Position numbers and translations under genes: made by a program. Below the pieces are notes generated by a model. It was not told the DNA's origin, searched no databases, and saw only the letters and a list, made by a program, of their open reading frames with translations. Positions 45,514 through 56,598 of a DNA stretch of 64,000 bases are shown here, piece by piece; positions within the stretch are counted from its first letter, which is position 1, and each line of letters begins with the position of its first letter. Source of the DNA: Legionella spiritensis (lineage in GTDB: Bacteria; Pseudomonadota; Gammaproteobacteria; Legionellales; Legionellaceae); the NCBI RefSeq assembly GCF_900186965.1, contig NZ_LT906457.1:1514501-1578500 (forward strand), read 5' to 3'.

Positions 45514-46464
45514 ATGAAATTAATAAATGGTTCTTATCGCCGTTTTTATGTAACCGCCATGCTGCTGTTATCAGCTCATGGTTATTGCTGGAACGCGTTA
45601 GGTCATCAATTGGTTGGTCAAATTGCCTATGATAACCTGAGTGGCCACGCCAGAGAGGTGTTTAGCCGACTGAACCATAAAATGGATACGGTTTACAAGC
45701 CACAATCTTTGGTTGAAGCTGCGGCCTGGATGGATACCTTGAGTTATAAAAATGAGCGATGGTTACAATATATGCACTACATCGATATACCGTATTCCGT
45801 CGATGGCAGCCGATTAATGGAACCCGATAAAAAAAACGCGGTTTCTGCTATAAAAAAGGCGAAAGAGGTACTACTGAGTAAGGACGAAAACGCCTTTAAT
45901 AAAGCGTTCAGCCTGCGTATATTACTTCATGTTACAGGAGATATTCATCAACCCATGCACGCTGTCAGTCAATTCAGCACCGTTTATCCCGCAGGTGATT
46001 TGGGCGGTAATTTATTTCCTCTGGCGAAAAATACGATTGGTAAAAATCTTCATGCCTATTGGGATAAAGGAGGAGGTTTGCTGACCGGTTCGCATCGCTA
46101 TTCTTCGCGACAGATCCGCAGTAAGGCCCTTCGTATCGAAAAACGTTTTCCATGCGAAGCCTCTTATCAAACACAAGATCCCCTGAAATGGAGCCAGGAA
46201 TCTTACCGGATAGCCGTTACAAAAGCGTATGCTATTAAAAAAGGCAGCAAACCCGGGGAAAAATACCAGCGTATGGTTAAAAAGATTTCTGAACAACGAA
46301 TTGCCATGGCCGGTTGCCGTTTGGCTTTTCTTTTGAATGATTTGGCGGGTAACAGGAAGGTAGCTGTTAACATACATACCCTAAGCTCTACGAAGGCATG
46401 TTGCGTAAAAATTCCTGCAAATGCTCCTTGTCGGTTTCACCGGCCAGGTAGTTTTTCAGATTGA
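45514..46464 (+). CDS. S1/P1-type zinc nuclease, exported
   Basis: 316 residues. The signal peptide ends near C25 and the mature chain would start with W26 (WNALGHQLVGQIA), whose amino group and His residues bind zinc. Other zinc ligands are in YMHYIDIPY, HVTGDIHQPMHAV, AGDLGGN and NLHAYWD. The family cleaves single-stranded DNA/RNA and 3'-nucleotides outside the cell. The natural domain ends near CRLAFLLNDLAG (residue ~281). A 35-residue tail continues beyond it, overlapping the opposite-strand exonuclease gene by 77 bases, which suggests a lost stop codon. Confidence 0.88.
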   Translation: MKLINGSYRRFYVTAMLLLSAHGYCWNALGHQLVGQIAYDNLSGHAREVFSRLNHKMDTVYKPQSLVEAAAWMDTLSYKNERWLQYMHYIDIPYSVDGSRLMEPDKKNAVSAIKKAKEVLLSKDENAFNKAFSLRILLHVTGDIHQPMHAVSQFSTVYPAGDLGGNLFPLAKNTIGKNLHAYWDKGGGLLTGSHRYSSRQIRSKALRIEKRFPCEASYQTQDPLKWSQESYRIAVTKAYAIKKGSKPGEKYQRMVKKISEQRIAMAGCRLAFLLNDLAGNRKVAVNIHTLSSTKACCVKIPANAPCRFHRPGSFSD

Positions 46465-47161
46465 GCAGGGCGTTATCGTAGTCCTGGTTGTTTAGCACGC
46501 CACGCATGAGTTCAAATCTAAGATAGACACAATAAGTATTTAAAACATCCGTTTCACAATAATCTCTAATCTGTTTTAAATGTCCTGCAAGATACTGTTC
46601 CCATACCTTGGCGCCGCTCATGCCCATTTTCCCCGGAAAATGAAGCATGCAGGCTATTTCATCCAGGGGAGCGAAGGCTTTGTTCTGGTAGGCGGCCAGT
46701 ACGTCCATCAGATCCAGATGACGATAATGAAAACGGTTCAGATAATTGTTCCAGCGAAAAGCCTGTTGACTATCTCCTGTCTCCCAGTAGGTTGGGGCGG
46801 CTACGCCATGCAAGAGGGCGCGATAATGCAAAACGGGAAGATCAAAACCACTGCCATTCCAGCTTACCAGTACTGGGGTGTATTTATCGATCCCTGCAAA
46901 AAAACGGGTAATTAATTCCTTTTCATCGGATGTCTCATCACCCAGAGACCAGACATGCAGCTGATTTCCCTGATTGATAACCAGAGAGATTGCGACAATC
47001 TTTTGCAAATAGTGGGGCAGGAAATCATGGCCTGCTTTTGCCCGTCGTAAGGCAAACATGGCATTGGCGGTGTCCTCATCAGACAAGCCATGCAGATCAT
47101 ACAGAGTTCGACCTGCTTCGACATCCGGAATGGTTTCTATATCAAATACTAAAATACCCAT
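46388..47161 (-). CDS. Predicted 3'-5' exonuclease of the DEDD (PolB-type) family
   Basis: 257 residues. ExoI LVFDIETIPD (4-13), ExoII SWNGSGFDLPVL and ExoIII YCETDVLNTYCVY carry the DEDDy catalytic residues, with KMGMSGAKVWE typical of the stand-alone PolB-exonuclease-like family. It probably trims DNA or RNA 3' ends in the cytoplasm. Stand-alone gene with no polymerase domain. Its 3' end overlaps the tail of the S1/P1-type nuclease. Confidence 0.88.
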   Translation of the reverse strand: MGILVFDIETIPDVEAGRTLYDLHGLSDEDTANAMFALRRAKAGHDFLPHYLQKIVAISLVINQGNQLHVWSLGDETSDEKELITRFFAGIDKYTPVLVSWNGSGFDLPVLHYRALLHGVAAPTYWETGDSQQAFRWNNYLNRFHYRHLDLMDVLAAYQNKAFAPLDEIACMLHFPGKMGMSGAKVWEQYLAGHLKQIRDYCETDVLNTYCVYLRFELMRGVLNNQDYDNALLNLKNYLAGETDKEHLQEFLRNMPS

Positions 47162-47307
47162 AGCGTTATTTTTTTGTTGTTTCAGTCAGGATACCAGATA
47201 ACACGATGAGATTTTATCATCCTGCAAACATTTTCATTAAGAATATTTTATTTTCCCGGCAATTTTGTTACTAATAACCACCTTAACGGATTTTAATTAT
47301 AATTATA

Positions 47308-47901
47308 ATGAATAAAAAATTACTGATTTTAGCGGTACTATCCTTATTGATCACCGGATGTGTCAAGCCTCCTCCTGCAAACGTAGACAATATTTGCAAT
47401 ATTTTTAAACAATATCCGAAGTGGCGTCATTATGCTCAGGATGTTGAACGGCGCTGGAAAGTGCCGGTGTCTGTGCAAATGGCAATTATTCATCAGGAAT
47501 CCAAATTTAACGGACGAGCGAAACCGGCAAGAACCAAATTGTTATGGATTATTCCCTGGAAAAGACCTTCGAGCGCTTATGGATATAGCCAGGCGCTTCA
47601 CACGACCTGGAAACAGTATAAGCGCTCTTCCGGCGGACTCTGGGCGTCGCGGGATGATTTTAGCGATGCTGTGGATTTTATCGGCTGGTATGCCAATCAG
47701 GCTAACCGCCGCGCCAAAATTCCCAGAGATGATGCTTACAGCTTATATCTTGCCTATCACGAGGGTATAGGCGGCTATCAAAGGAAAACCTATCTTAAAA
47801 AAACCTGGCTTGTTCATGTGGCCAGGAAAGTGAAGGCTCGCGCCCAAACCTATCAGGCTCAGCTTGGTCGTTGCAAACGCCCGTCACGATGGTGGTTCTA
47901 G
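47308..47901 (+). CDS. Lytic transglycosylase (SLT-like) lipoprotein
   Basis: 197 residues. The lipobox is LITGC (acylated Cys18). The SLT domain has catalytic Glu in IIHQESKFNG, then SSAYGYSQALHTTWKQYK and AYHEGIGGYQRKTYL. It would cleave the glycan strand of peptidoglycan while anchored to the outer membrane. The basic C-terminus ends CKRPSRWWF. A 124-bp miniature element follows it. Confidence 0.87.
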   Translation: MNKKLLILAVLSLLITGCVKPPPANVDNICNIFKQYPKWRHYAQDVERRWKVPVSVQMAIIHQESKFNGRAKPARTKLLWIIPWKRPSSAYGYSQALHTTWKQYKRSSGGLWASRDDFSDAVDFIGWYANQANRRAKIPRDDAYSLYLAYHEGIGGYQRKTYLKKTWLVHVARKVKARAQTYQAQLGRCKRPSRWWF

Positions 47902-48017
47902 TATATAATTCACCTCCCCGCCTACATACCGCGGCTCGTCCGCGGTATCCATACAATCTTACCTTACAGGCAACCCGGCCATATTTGGAGATGATACGAG
48001 TGTGCAAGCTCAGAGCC

Positions 48018-48141
48018 GTAGCCCGCAAGGAGGCCTGCGGCCGTATTGCGGGTTTTATGTTCCAATATTGTATCAGGAGCTATGGTGACTACCTAGGTGA
48101 ACGTTATCCCGCATTTCGGCGTCGCCTTCATGACGGGCTAC
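48018..48141. repeat. Miniature palindromic element, intact inner copy (copy 6)
   Basis: From GTAGCCCGCAAGGAGGCC to GCCTTCATGACGGGCTAC, 124 bp with both GTAGCCCG/CGGGCTAC ends, free of the outer element. It fills the middle of the 47902-48252 gap, where no gene is seen. Confidence 0.88.
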
Positions 48142-48252
48142 CAATTTTTAGATGAGATAGCGTCCAGACTCTCGGGGAAAAACACAGGTTTCTAATGACA
48201 TCCGGCTTATCTAAAGGTAGGATATGTAGTTAATTCAACCAGGAGCTGATTA

Positions 48253-48924
48253 ATGCGTTTAATATTACTAGGGGGCCCCGGAGCTGGCAAGGGAACACAA
48301 GCCCTTAAATTGATCAATTATTTCAAAATACCACAAATTTCTACCGGTGATATGCTGCGCGCTGCTATCGCGGCGGATACGGAGCTTGGCCGCAATGCCA
48401 AGTCTGTAATGGATTCAGGGAAACTGGTTTCGGATGAAATAATAATCGCATTGGTTAAGGAAAGGTTGAAGAAAGACGATTGCCGTAACGGGTTCCTGTT
48501 TGACGGGTTTCCGCGTACGATACCTCAGGCAGATGCCCTGAAGGATGCGAATATTTCTATTGATCATGTGATTGAAATTGCCGTGCCGGACGATGAAATT
48601 ATTACTCGAATCAGTGGCAGAAGGGTTCATTTGCCGTCCGGTCGAGTTTACCATGTTTCATTCAATCCACCAAAACAGGATGGTCTTGACGATATTACTC
48701 AAGAGCCGTTAGTCCTGCGCGATGATGATCGTGAGGAAACGGTACGTGAGCGTCTGGCTGTTTATCATCAGCAGACGGAACCTTTAATAGATTATTACAG
48801 GCAATGGGCGGCCGGCAAAGATACCGCCGCACCGGAATTTCATCGTGTCTCAGGCCTGGGTCAGGTGGACAGCGTTTTTCACAGCATCCTGTCAGCCATT
48901 AATGCGCGGGAATATTCATGTTAA
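48253..48924 (+). CDS. adk: Adenylate kinase
   Basis: 223 residues. P-loop [12 protein letters not shown] (4-15), AMP-binding STGDMLR, catalytic LFDGFPRT and a long-lid form with [14 protein letters not shown] and [19 protein letters not shown]. The lid lacks the zinc cysteines. It interconverts ATP + AMP and 2 ADP. The end overlaps the thioredoxin gene by seven bases. Confidence 0.97.
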   Translation: MRLILLGGPGAGKGTQALKLINYFKIPQISTGDMLRAAIAADTELGRNAKSVMDSGKLVSDEIIIALVKERLKKDDCRNGFLFDGFPRTIPQADALKDANISIDHVIEIAVPDDEIITRISGRRVHLPSGRVYHVSFNPPKQDGLDDITQEPLVLRDDDREETVRERLAVYHQQTEPLIDYYRQWAAGKDTAAPEFHRVSGLGQVDSVFHSILSAINAREYSC

Positions 48925-49277
48925 AGGAAAACGTCAGAGGCAATGAACTGGAACAACTGGTTACTACCAGTGATATTGTCTTCGTTGATTTCTGGGCAGA
49001 CTGGTGTGCACCATGTAAGGACTTCGCCAGAATATACGCAAACATAGCGAAACAATACCCTGACGTTACATTCGCCAGCGTCAACATTCAACTTGAAGAG
49101 AAACTGGCTGAAACCTTCCAAATTCGTTCCATACCGCACCTGATTGTTTTCAAACAGGGTATAATCATTTATTCTGAATCAGGTAATATGCCGGAGTCCG
49201 CCTTGAAAGAGCTGGTTGAACAGGCGGAAAAAATAGATATGGCCGATATACGAAGTAAAATGCAAGATGAGTCGTAG
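48918..49277 (+). CDS. Thioredoxin-fold protein
   Basis: 119 residues. [15 protein letters not shown] (22-36) carries the WCxxC active site C30-A-P-C33, and [11 protein letters not shown] has the cis-Pro. Length and motif fit a thioredoxin; the helical C-terminal extension ([12 protein letters not shown]) is slightly longer than usual. It overlaps adk by seven bases and so is translationally coupled. Cytoplasmic disulfide reductase. Confidence 0.9.
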   Translation: MLKENVRGNELEQLVTTSDIVFVDFWADWCAPCKDFARIYANIAKQYPDVTFASVNIQLEEKLAETFQIRSIPHLIVFKQGIIIYSESGNMPESALKELVEQAEKIDMADIRSKMQDES

Positions 49278-49290
49278 TCGCTCGACTCCT

Positions 49291-50799
49291 TTATGGTGCC
49301 TCGACTGTTTCCTGTTTTAAGGAATGGCGCAGATATTCGGATAAGCCTTGTGTCTCAGGAGGGTTAAAAAACAGCCCGAGCTTTGTTCTGCGCCACAAAA
49401 TATCATCGCAGCTATGAGCCCATTCCTCGTTGATCAAATAGTCTACTTCACTTTGATAAAGTCCGTGCCCGAAATGAATTCCCAAATCGGAGGTTTTATC
49501 GCATTTTGCCAGAAACTGTTCAGACAGTGTGCCATAGGTATGCAATATTCGCTCTTTTACGTCGTTTTCCAGCCAATGATATTTTTCTTTGGCGTAGGAG
49601 AGGTAGCTTTTAAAATCAAGTTCACCCAGATGGCCGCCCGGTAAGATTTCCCTGTGGGATCCGGATGGTTTTAGCGATGGAAAAACAGGTGCCAGTGCGT
49701 CAATGGTTTCACGGGATAATTGCCGATACGTTGTAATTTTACCACCATAAATGGAAATAATTGGTGCGGGAGAGGCTATGAAATGGTAGGTATAATCACG
49801 GCTTAACGCTTGCGGTGTTTTTTTGTCGGAAGAGAGTAATGGACGTACACCGCTCCAGGTGGTGATAATATCCTGAGGCTTTAACGGACGGTTCAGATAT
49901 CTGTTGGTCAGGGACAGGAGGTATTCAATTTCCTGGGGAGAAATGGCAATGTTGTCCGGAGAGCTGTCAATGGCGATATCTGTTGTTCCTATCATGGTAA
50001 AACCGTGATAGGGAATAACAAAAACTATACGATTGTCCTGGTTTTGCAAGAGATAGGCATGATTGCCTTCGTAAAGCTTATGAACAACCAGATGGCTTCC
50101 TTTAACCAGAGATATTTTAAATCGACTTGGCACTTGCAGGCGTTGATTCACCTGTTCAACCCAGGGCCCCGACGCGTTAATAATCACTTTGGAACGAAAT
50201 AGCTTTTCCTCGCCATCAGGCTGGCGTGCGGTGATATGCCATTGATTATGCCGGGCAATACCATGTAACAGTTCCGTTCCGGATAGAATGGTTGCTCCAT
50301 GACGTTTTGCCTGCAGGGCGTTGGTAACTGTCAGGCGAGCGTCGTCAGTCGCACAGTCATAAAATAAAAAACCCTTTTGATAATGGCGGGTTAACGGGGA
50401 GAAGCGGTCAGCGTGACTCGCTCGCCTGATAAACCTGCTTTTAGGTAATCGGTTTTTTCGGCTTAAATGATCGTAAAGAAATAGTCCGGTACGCAATAAC
50501 CATGTAGGACGCATGCTTTGATCATAAGGCAGGACGAAAGGGAGTGGATAGACGAGATGCGGCGCTATCTTCAAAAGAACCTGCCGTTCATCCAACGCTT
50601 TTTTGACCAGGGAGAAATTATATTGCTCCAGATACCTGAGCCCGCCATGAATCAGTTTACTACTGCTTGACGAGGTTTTTGATGCGATATCATCTTTTTC
50701 AATAAGGAGGACTGAAAGCCCTCGCATCGCAGCGTCCGCTGCAATGCCGCAGCCATTTATTCCGCCACCGATAACAATGATATCAAAAACCATGTCCAT
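49291..50799 (-). CDS. glpD: Aerobic glycerol-3-phosphate dehydrogenase
   Basis: 502 residues from the ATG at 50799 (GGAG eight bases upstream); a start at 50832 adds 11 residues and is less likely. FAD-binding DIIVIGGGINGCGIAADAAMRG, SSSKLIHGGLRYLEQ and IGTTDIAI with ISIYGGKITTYRQL match GlpD. It oxidises glycerol-3-phosphate to dihydroxyacetone phosphate and feeds electrons to quinone at the inner membrane. It is divergent from glpK across a 69-base gap, so both probably share a regulatory region. Confidence 0.95.
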   Translation of the reverse strand: MDMVFDIIVIGGGINGCGIAADAAMRGLSVLLIEKDDIASKTSSSSSKLIHGGLRYLEQYNFSLVKKALDERQVLLKIAPHLVYPLPFVLPYDQSMRPTWLLRTGLFLYDHLSRKNRLPKSRFIRRASHADRFSPLTRHYQKGFLFYDCATDDARLTVTNALQAKRHGATILSGTELLHGIARHNQWHITARQPDGEEKLFRSKVIINASGPWVEQVNQRLQVPSRFKISLVKGSHLVVHKLYEGNHAYLLQNQDNRIVFVIPYHGFTMIGTTDIAIDSSPDNIAISPQEIEYLLSLTNRYLNRPLKPQDIITTWSGVRPLLSSDKKTPQALSRDYTYHFIASPAPIISIYGGKITTYRQLSRETIDALAPVFPSLKPSGSHREILPGGHLGELDFKSYLSYAKEKYHWLENDVKERILHTYGTLSEQFLAKCDKTSDLGIHFGHGLYQSEVDYLINEEWAHSCDDILWRRTKLGLFFNPPETQGLSEYLRHSLKQETVEAP

Positions 50800-50868
50800 A
50801 TTCAGGTCTCCACAAAAAACATATAGAATCAATAAGCTCTAATTATGACTATCAGGAAATAGAAAGCA

Positions 50869-52338
50869 ATGAATTATCTTCTTGCCATTGATCAGGGAAC
50901 AAGCAGTACACGCGCCATACTTTTTAGCGAGCATGGTAAGATCATAGCCATGAGTCAATATCCGCTGACACAATATTATCCCAAACCAGGATGGGTTGAA
51001 CATGATCCCGAGGAAATCTGGACAAAGACAATAACAGCAATCAAGGATGTATGCCAGGAGGTTGATTGCCGTAAAGTTCTGGCATGTGGCATCACCAATC
51101 AGCGTGAAACAACCCTTCTCTGGGATAAGAGCACCGGGCGTTGCGTCCATCCGGCCATTGTATGGCAGGATAGACGCACTCGGGAATTTTGTGATTCGTT
51201 AAGCGCCTATCGTAATTTGATAAAAAACAAGACAGGGTTGCTTGTGGATCCCTATTTTTCAGCAACCAAGTTGCATTGGTTGTTACAGCACAATCCGGAA
51301 GCGCAAAGGCTCCAGAAAGAAGGGAAATTGGCGTTTGGAACCATAGACAGCTTTTTAATATGGCGATTAACTAACGGAAAAGCCCATTACACCGATATAA
51401 CAAACGCGTCCAGAACCATGCTGTTTGATATCCATAAACAACAATGGGATGACGAGTTACTGGCGCTGTTTAATATTCCACGATCCATACTGCCTGACGT
51501 GCGTGACAATGATGCCTGTTATGGAGAAATTGCTTCCGAACATCTGGGGGTATCGATCCCCATCACAGGTGTCGCCGGCGATCAGCAGGCGGCTTTGATA
51601 GGACAGTGTTGTTTAAGCTCGGGAATGACCAAGGCGACCTTTGGTACAGGTGGTTTTTTACTCATGAACACCGGAGAGAAGCCCGTATCGTCGACCCACC
51701 ATTTGCTGACCACCATTGCGTACAGGATAAAAGGACGGATGGCTTATGGCCTGGAAGGAAGTCTTTACCATGCCGGAACAACGGTAAAATGGTTGCGGGA
51801 TGAAATGAAAATGATCGCAACAGCCTCGGAAACCGAGGAGTTGGCAAGGACTCTTGCCGGTAATGATGGTGTCTATCTGGTCTCTTCGTTTAATGGTCTG
51901 GGTGCTCCGCATTGGTGTTCAACGCCAGGTGGTGTCATTTTCGGACTATCACGTAATACTCAACCAGCACATTTTGCACGCGCTGCCCTGGAAGGAGTCT
52001 GTTATCAGACTCGTGAAGTTTTGGCTTGCATGCGAGAGGATAGTAATCTGGATATATCTTTGTTACGTGTCGATGGCGGCATGACAGAAAATCAATGGTT
52101 TTTGCAGTTTCTGTCTTCGCAGTGCGGAACAATCATACAGCGTCCGGCTAATATTGAATCCACCGCTCTTGGCGCCGCGATGCTCGCCGCTATCGGGTAC
52201 GGGTTAGTGGAGTCGCCGGAAAAGATGCAGTCCCTTTGGACCTGTGAGCGTGAATATTGTCCATCCGGCGACAGGGAAACCATTGATAAGGACTTTCAGG
52301 GTTGGCTGGATGCCATGAGAATGCTTAAATTTCGGTAG
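50869..52338 (+). CDS. glpK: Glycerol kinase
   Basis: 489 residues. LLAIDQGTSSTRAILF opens the FGGY kinase fold; GITNQRETTLLWDKSTG, WQDRRT, GVAGDQQAALIGQ, FGTGGFLLMNTG and LRVDGGMTENQWFLQF are typical GlpK segments. It phosphorylates glycerol to glycerol-3-phosphate for GlpD. No glpF or glpR is adjacent in this window. A GC-rich hairpin lies 20 bases after the stop. Confidence 0.96.
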   Translation: MNYLLAIDQGTSSTRAILFSEHGKIIAMSQYPLTQYYPKPGWVEHDPEEIWTKTITAIKDVCQEVDCRKVLACGITNQRETTLLWDKSTGRCVHPAIVWQDRRTREFCDSLSAYRNLIKNKTGLLVDPYFSATKLHWLLQHNPEAQRLQKEGKLAFGTIDSFLIWRLTNGKAHYTDITNASRTMLFDIHKQQWDDELLALFNIPRSILPDVRDNDACYGEIASEHLGVSIPITGVAGDQQAALIGQCCLSSGMTKATFGTGGFLLMNTGEKPVSSTHHLLTTIAYRIKGRMAYGLEGSLYHAGTTVKWLRDEMKMIATASETEELARTLAGNDGVYLVSSFNGLGAPHWCSTPGGVIFGLSRNTQPAHFARAALEGVCYQTREVLACMREDSNLDISLLRVDGGMTENQWFLQFLSSQCGTIIQRPANIESTALGAAMLAAIGYGLVESPEKMQSLWTCEREYCPSGDRETIDKDFQGWLDAMRMLKFR

Positions 52339-52358
52339 CATGTCAATTAGCCTGGTAA

Positions 52359-52377
52359 GTCGGGCGCCTGGCCCGAC
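52359..52377. terminator. GC-rich hairpin between convergent glpK and gltA
   Basis: A perfect 7-bp stem GTCGGGC / GCCCGAC around GCCTG; a T-run (TTTTTT) follows about ten bases later. Probably the transcript end for glpK and possibly for gltA. Confidence 0.5.
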
Positions 52378-52419
52378 CATATGCAAGTCTTTTTTGTGAA
52401 CAGGTTTAGCGCGTGGCCT

Positions 52420-53691
52420 CTATGGAACGTCCCTTAGTTTTTCACCGGTATAAAGCTGGCGGGGACGTCCTATTCTGGATTTACTGGCAACCATCTCCAT
52501 CCAGTGCGACATCCACCCGACAGTTCTCGCCAGGGCAAAAATGACGGTATACATATTGGTAGGAATACCAATGGCACTCAAGGTGATCCCGGAGTAAAAG
52601 TCCACATTCGGATACAGTTTTTTCTCCACAAAATACTCATCTTCGAGCGCGATACGTTCCAGTTCCTTCGCAAGCTTGAAGAGAGGTTCGTCATGAGCGT
52701 CCATGGCATTTAAAACATTATAACAGGTTTCCCGCATGACCTTGGCGCGCGGATCATAGCTTTTATAAACACGATGGCCAAAACCCATGAGTCTGAAAGG
52801 GTCATCCTTGTCTTTAGCGCGTTTGATATATTTGCCAATATTTTTAACATCTCCGATTTCCCGCAGCATGTTCAGACAGGCTTCATTCGCACCACCATGT
52901 GCCGGGCCCCAAAGGGCTCCAATGCCTGCGGAAATACAGGCAAACGGGTTGGCACCGGTGGAGCCGGCGAGTCTTACCGTGGATGTTGACGCGTTTTGCT
53001 CATGATCGGCATGCAGAATAAAAATAGTATCCATAGCGTCCACAATCACCGGATCCGGTGTGGTATTTTCCGTAGGAACACCAAACATCATGTGAAGAAA
53101 ATTTTCCGCATAGGACATCTTGTTTTGCGGATACATATAGGGGTGCCCGACGGAGTATTTGTAACTCATTGCCGCCAGCGTGGGCATTTTGGCAATCAAT
53201 CTTATTGCTGAAATATAGCGATCATACTGATTGGTTAAATCCATACTTTCGTGATAAAAGGCTGATAGTGCGCCTACAATTCCTACCATAATAGCCATTG
53301 GGTGTGCATCACGCCGGAAACCGTTTAAAAACTGGTACATTTGCTGATGCACCATAGTGTGGTTATTGATGAGATTAATAAAATCTTTTTTTTCCTCACT
53401 ATCGGGTAGTTCACTATTCATCAGCAGATAGCAGACATCCAGAAAATCCTTTTTTTCAGCCAGTTGTTCAATCGGATAGCCACGATAGAGAAGCATGCCT
53501 TTATCGCCATCGATAAAAGTGATTTTTGATTCACAGGCTGCGGTTGAAACAAACCCGGGATCATAAGTAAACAGGCCTGACGCTCCTAGTTTATTGATAT
53601 CAATCACATCATTGCCCAGAGTAGGAGCATATATTGGCAATTCAATGGGTGGGTGGCCGTCAAGAGTCAGTTTTGCAGATTTTGTTGTCAT
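52420..53691 (-). CDS. gltA: Citrate synthase (type II)
   Basis: 423 residues. [20 protein letters not shown] gives the N-terminal small domain of the NADH-sensitive type II enzyme. Catalytic His in [12 protein letters not shown] and [17 protein letters not shown] (His), and Asp in PNVDFYSGI. It condenses acetyl-CoA and oxaloacetate at the entry to the TCA cycle, and should therefore link to fadIJ and the glutamate dehydrogenase in this window. Divergent from gyrA. Confidence 0.97.
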   Translation of the reverse strand: MTTKSAKLTLDGHPPIELPIYAPTLGNDVIDINKLGASGLFTYDPGFVSTAACESKITFIDGDKGMLLYRGYPIEQLAEKKDFLDVCYLLMNSELPDSEEKKDFINLINNHTMVHQQMYQFLNGFRRDAHPMAIMVGIVGALSAFYHESMDLTNQYDRYISAIRLIAKMPTLAAMSYKYSVGHPYMYPQNKMSYAENFLHMMFGVPTENTTPDPVIVDAMDTIFILHADHEQNASTSTVRLAGSTGANPFACISAGIGALWGPAHGGANEACLNMLREIGDVKNIGKYIKRAKDKDDPFRLMGFGHRVYKSYDPRAKVMRETCYNVLNAMDAHDEPLFKLAKELERIALEDEYFVEKKLYPNVDFYSGITLSAIGIPTNMYTVIFALARTVGWMSHWMEMVASKSRIGRPRQLYTGEKLRDVP

Positions 53692-53930
53692 TATGTCTCC
53701 TTGGTGTTTGGCCTGCCAGCCTAACGAAAATTATGGTGTGCGGAACTATAGTCAAATGAACCTCCGCAGTCAATTTATCGGGACAGGTATTACCTCTGTT
53801 CTCTATCGTTTTAGTATGGGTCAGATTGTTTTAATTTCAAAGAATATTCGCCCTGCAAGGAACGGGAAAGATTATTTCGCTCCTGAAAAATAGTTGCTGT
53901 GGAACTCTTTGGTCTTTCAAGTTCATTTGA

Positions 53931-53959
53931 TTCAATTAAATGGCTCCGTATGGTATAAT
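53931..53959 (+). promoter_or_regulatory. Possible gyrA promoter
   Basis: TATAAT at 53954-53959 with a weak -35 (TTCAAT, 53931-53936) at 17 bases. The rest of the 53692-54006 gap shows no gene; it must also hold the gltA promoter on the other strand. Confidence 0.45.
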
Positions 53960-54006
53960 TTCAAACTGATTTATATTCATTGACAGTATAAGGACGCCTC
54001 CTAACC

Positions 54007-56598
54007 ATGGTTTATCTAGCCAAAGAAGTGATACCAGTTAATATTGAAGACGAATTGAAACAATCTTATCTCGATTATGCAATGAGCGTCATAGTAGGCA
54101 GGGCTTTGCCTGACGTTCGTGACGGGCTCAAACCGGTGCATCGTCGTGTTTTGTTCGCCATGAGTGAATTGGGAAATGACTGGAACAAACCCTATAAAAA
54201 ATCCGCTCGTGTTGTCGGGGATGTGATTGGTAAATACCATCCGCATGGTGATACCGCAGTTTATGACACCATCGTTAGAATGGCGCAGCCTTTTTCCATG
54301 CGTTATATGTTGGTAGACGGCCAGGGTAACTTTGGTTCCGTAGATGGCGATATGGCGGCTGCCATGCGATATACCGAAGTAAGGATGTCCAAAGTCGCGC
54401 ACGCGCTGTTGGCGGATCTTGAGAAGGAAACGGTCGATTTCAGTCCCAACTATGATGAAACGGAGTTTGCACCGGTCGTTCTGCCGTCACGAACGCCCAA
54501 TTTGCTGGTCAATGGCTCTTCCGGAATCGCTGTCGGGATGGCCACCAATATTCCTCCCCACAACCTTCGTGAAGTCGTTGATGCCTGTATCGCTTTGGTC
54601 GCTGATCCGGAATTGAGCATTGATGATTTGATGACGTATGTTCCCGGACCGGATTTTCCTACGGCGGCTATTATCAACGGCAGGGCGGGTATCATTCAGG
54701 CGTATCGTACCGGCAGGGGGCGAATCTCGATTCGGGCCCGTACCGAGATTGAAACCGACAGCCAGTCCAGTCGACAGGCCATCATTATTAATGAATTGCC
54801 TTACCAGGTGAATAAGGCTCGTCTGGTCGAGAAAATTGCCGAACTGGTTCGTGACAAGAAGCTGGATGGTATTTCCGGATTAAGAGATGAGTCTGACAAG
54901 CGGGGGATGCGCGTTGTTATTGAATTAAAACGTGGCGAGGTGCCTGAAGTCGTACTTAATAATTTGTATGCCCACACCCAGATGCAGAATGTGTTTGGGA
55001 TTAATATGGTAGCACTGGTTGATGGTCAGCCAAGGACACTCAATCTTAAACAGATTCTGGAATATTTCATTAAACACCGCCGTGAAGTGGTGACTCGCAG
55101 AACCATATTCGAATTAAAGAAAGCGCGCAACCGTGCCCATCTTCTGGAAGGTCTTGGCATAGCGCTGGCGAATATCGACGAAATGATAGAATTAATCAAA
55201 AAATCACCCACACCGCAGGATGCCAAGGAGCGTTTACTGGAACGTCTCTGGCAACCTGGCCTGGTAAAGGCTATGTTGCAGAGCACGGGAAGCGACGCCT
55301 GTCGTCCGGATGATCTTGGGAAGGATTTCGGATTGACGGACGAGGGTTATCGTTTGTCTCCCGATCAGGCTCAGGCGATACTGGAATTGAGGCTGCATCG
55401 TTTAACGGCTCTCGAGCAGGATAAAATCATTGACGAATTTAAGCAGCTTCTGAATGTTATTAAGGAATTGCTCAATATCCTGGCTTCCCCCGAGCGTCTC
55501 ATGGACGTTATTCGAGAGGAATTAATTGAGATTAAATCGCAGTTTGGGGATGAAAGACGAACGGAAATAACGGCGTCTCAGGAAGATTTGACTATTGAAG
55601 ATTTAATTACCGAAGAAGATGTGGTTGTGACGTTGTCTCATCAAGGGTATGTCAAATATCAACCCATTTCCGCCTATCAGGCGCAACGTCGTGGCGGCAA
55701 GGGAAAATCGGCAACCAATGTGAAAGATGAAGATTTTATCGAGCGTCTTTGTATTACCAGTACGCATGATACGCTTTTGTGTTTTTCCAATCATGGCAAA
55801 CTGTATTGGTTGAAAGCGTACCAACTGCCTTTGGCCAGTCGGATTTCCAGAGGCAAACCCATAGTGAATATTCTTCCTTTGTCAGAAGGAGAAGCTATTA
55901 ACGCAATGGTTCCGGTGCGCGAATATCAGGAAGGATATTTTGTCTTTATGGCGACCAAGCACGGTACGGTGAAGAAAGTGCCGCTTCAGGCGTTTAGTCG
56001 TCCACGTTCTAACGGTATTATCGCCGTTGATCTGGATGATGACGATCGGCTGGTTGGCGTTGATATTACGGATGGCAGTAAAGACATTATGTTATTTACC
56101 GATGCCGGTAAAGTCATCCGTTTCGATGAGGGGCTGGTGAGGCCTATGGGAAGAACCGCGCGCGGAGTTCGCGGAATACGTCTTGGCGCCAATCAAAATG
56201 TTATCTCTCTGGTCGTTGCAAATCCGGAGGGCACTATTCTGACCGCAACCGAAAATGGGTATGGAAAACGTACGGATGTCAGTGAGTACCGCGTATCAGG
56301 ACGCGGCGGCCAAGGCGTGATCTCCATTCAGGTGAATGAGCGTAACGGTAAGGTAGTACGTGCTTTACAAGTTACGGATACCGACGAAGCCATGTTAATC
56401 ACCGATCAGGGAACCCTGGTCCGATTCAGAATCAATGAATTGTCCGTTATTGGCCGTAATACACAAGGTGTGCGGTTGATTAACGTCAGTTCCGGAGAAC
56501 ATGTTGTAGGTATGCAGCGCATTGAAGATATTGGCGATGAAAATGCACAAATCGCGGAAAATGGCGATGAAGACATGAGTGATAATGAGAGGGATTAA
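54007..56598 (+). CDS. gyrA: DNA gyrase subunit A
   Basis: 863 residues. The N-terminus ([20 protein letters not shown]) and breakage-reunion core are standard. The quinolone region reads [10 protein letters not shown], so position 83 (E. coli numbering) is Thr and position 87 is Asp; the catalytic Tyr lies in AMRYTEVRM. The GyrA-box QRRGGKG and C-terminal beta-pinwheel repeats are present, with an acidic tail. Neither residue is a well-known resistance change. It overlaps serC by 14 bases. Confidence 0.97.
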   Translation: MVYLAKEVIPVNIEDELKQSYLDYAMSVIVGRALPDVRDGLKPVHRRVLFAMSELGNDWNKPYKKSARVVGDVIGKYHPHGDTAVYDTIVRMAQPFSMRYMLVDGQGNFGSVDGDMAAAMRYTEVRMSKVAHALLADLEKETVDFSPNYDETEFAPVVLPSRTPNLLVNGSSGIAVGMATNIPPHNLREVVDACIALVADPELSIDDLMTYVPGPDFPTAAIINGRAGIIQAYRTGRGRISIRARTEIETDSQSSRQAIIINELPYQVNKARLVEKIAELVRDKKLDGISGLRDESDKRGMRVVIELKRGEVPEVVLNNLYAHTQMQNVFGINMVALVDGQPRTLNLKQILEYFIKHRREVVTRRTIFELKKARNRAHLLEGLGIALANIDEMIELIKKSPTPQDAKERLLERLWQPGLVKAMLQSTGSDACRPDDLGKDFGLTDEGYRLSPDQAQAILELRLHRLTALEQDKIIDEFKQLLNVIKELLNILASPERLMDVIREELIEIKSQFGDERRTEITASQEDLTIEDLITEEDVVVTLSHQGYVKYQPISAYQAQRRGGKGKSATNVKDEDFIERLCITSTHDTLLCFSNHGKLYWLKAYQLPLASRISRGKPIVNILPLSEGEAINAMVPVREYQEGYFVFMATKHGTVKKVPLQAFSRPRSNGIIAVDLDDDDRLVGVDITDGSKDIMLFTDAGKVIRFDEGLVRPMGRTARGVRGIRLGANQNVISLVVANPEGTILTATENGYGKRTDVSEYRVSGRGGQGVISIQVNERNGKVVRALQVTDTDEAMLITDQGTLVRFRINELSVIGRNTQGVRLINVSSGEHVVGMQRIEDIGDENAQIAENGDEDMSDNERD

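Noticed and set aside
54239..54290. Possible quinolone-resistance change in gyrA (Thr at position 83)
   Set aside because: Thr at this place is the normal residue in several gammaproteobacteria and Asp87 is intact, so resistance is not supported.
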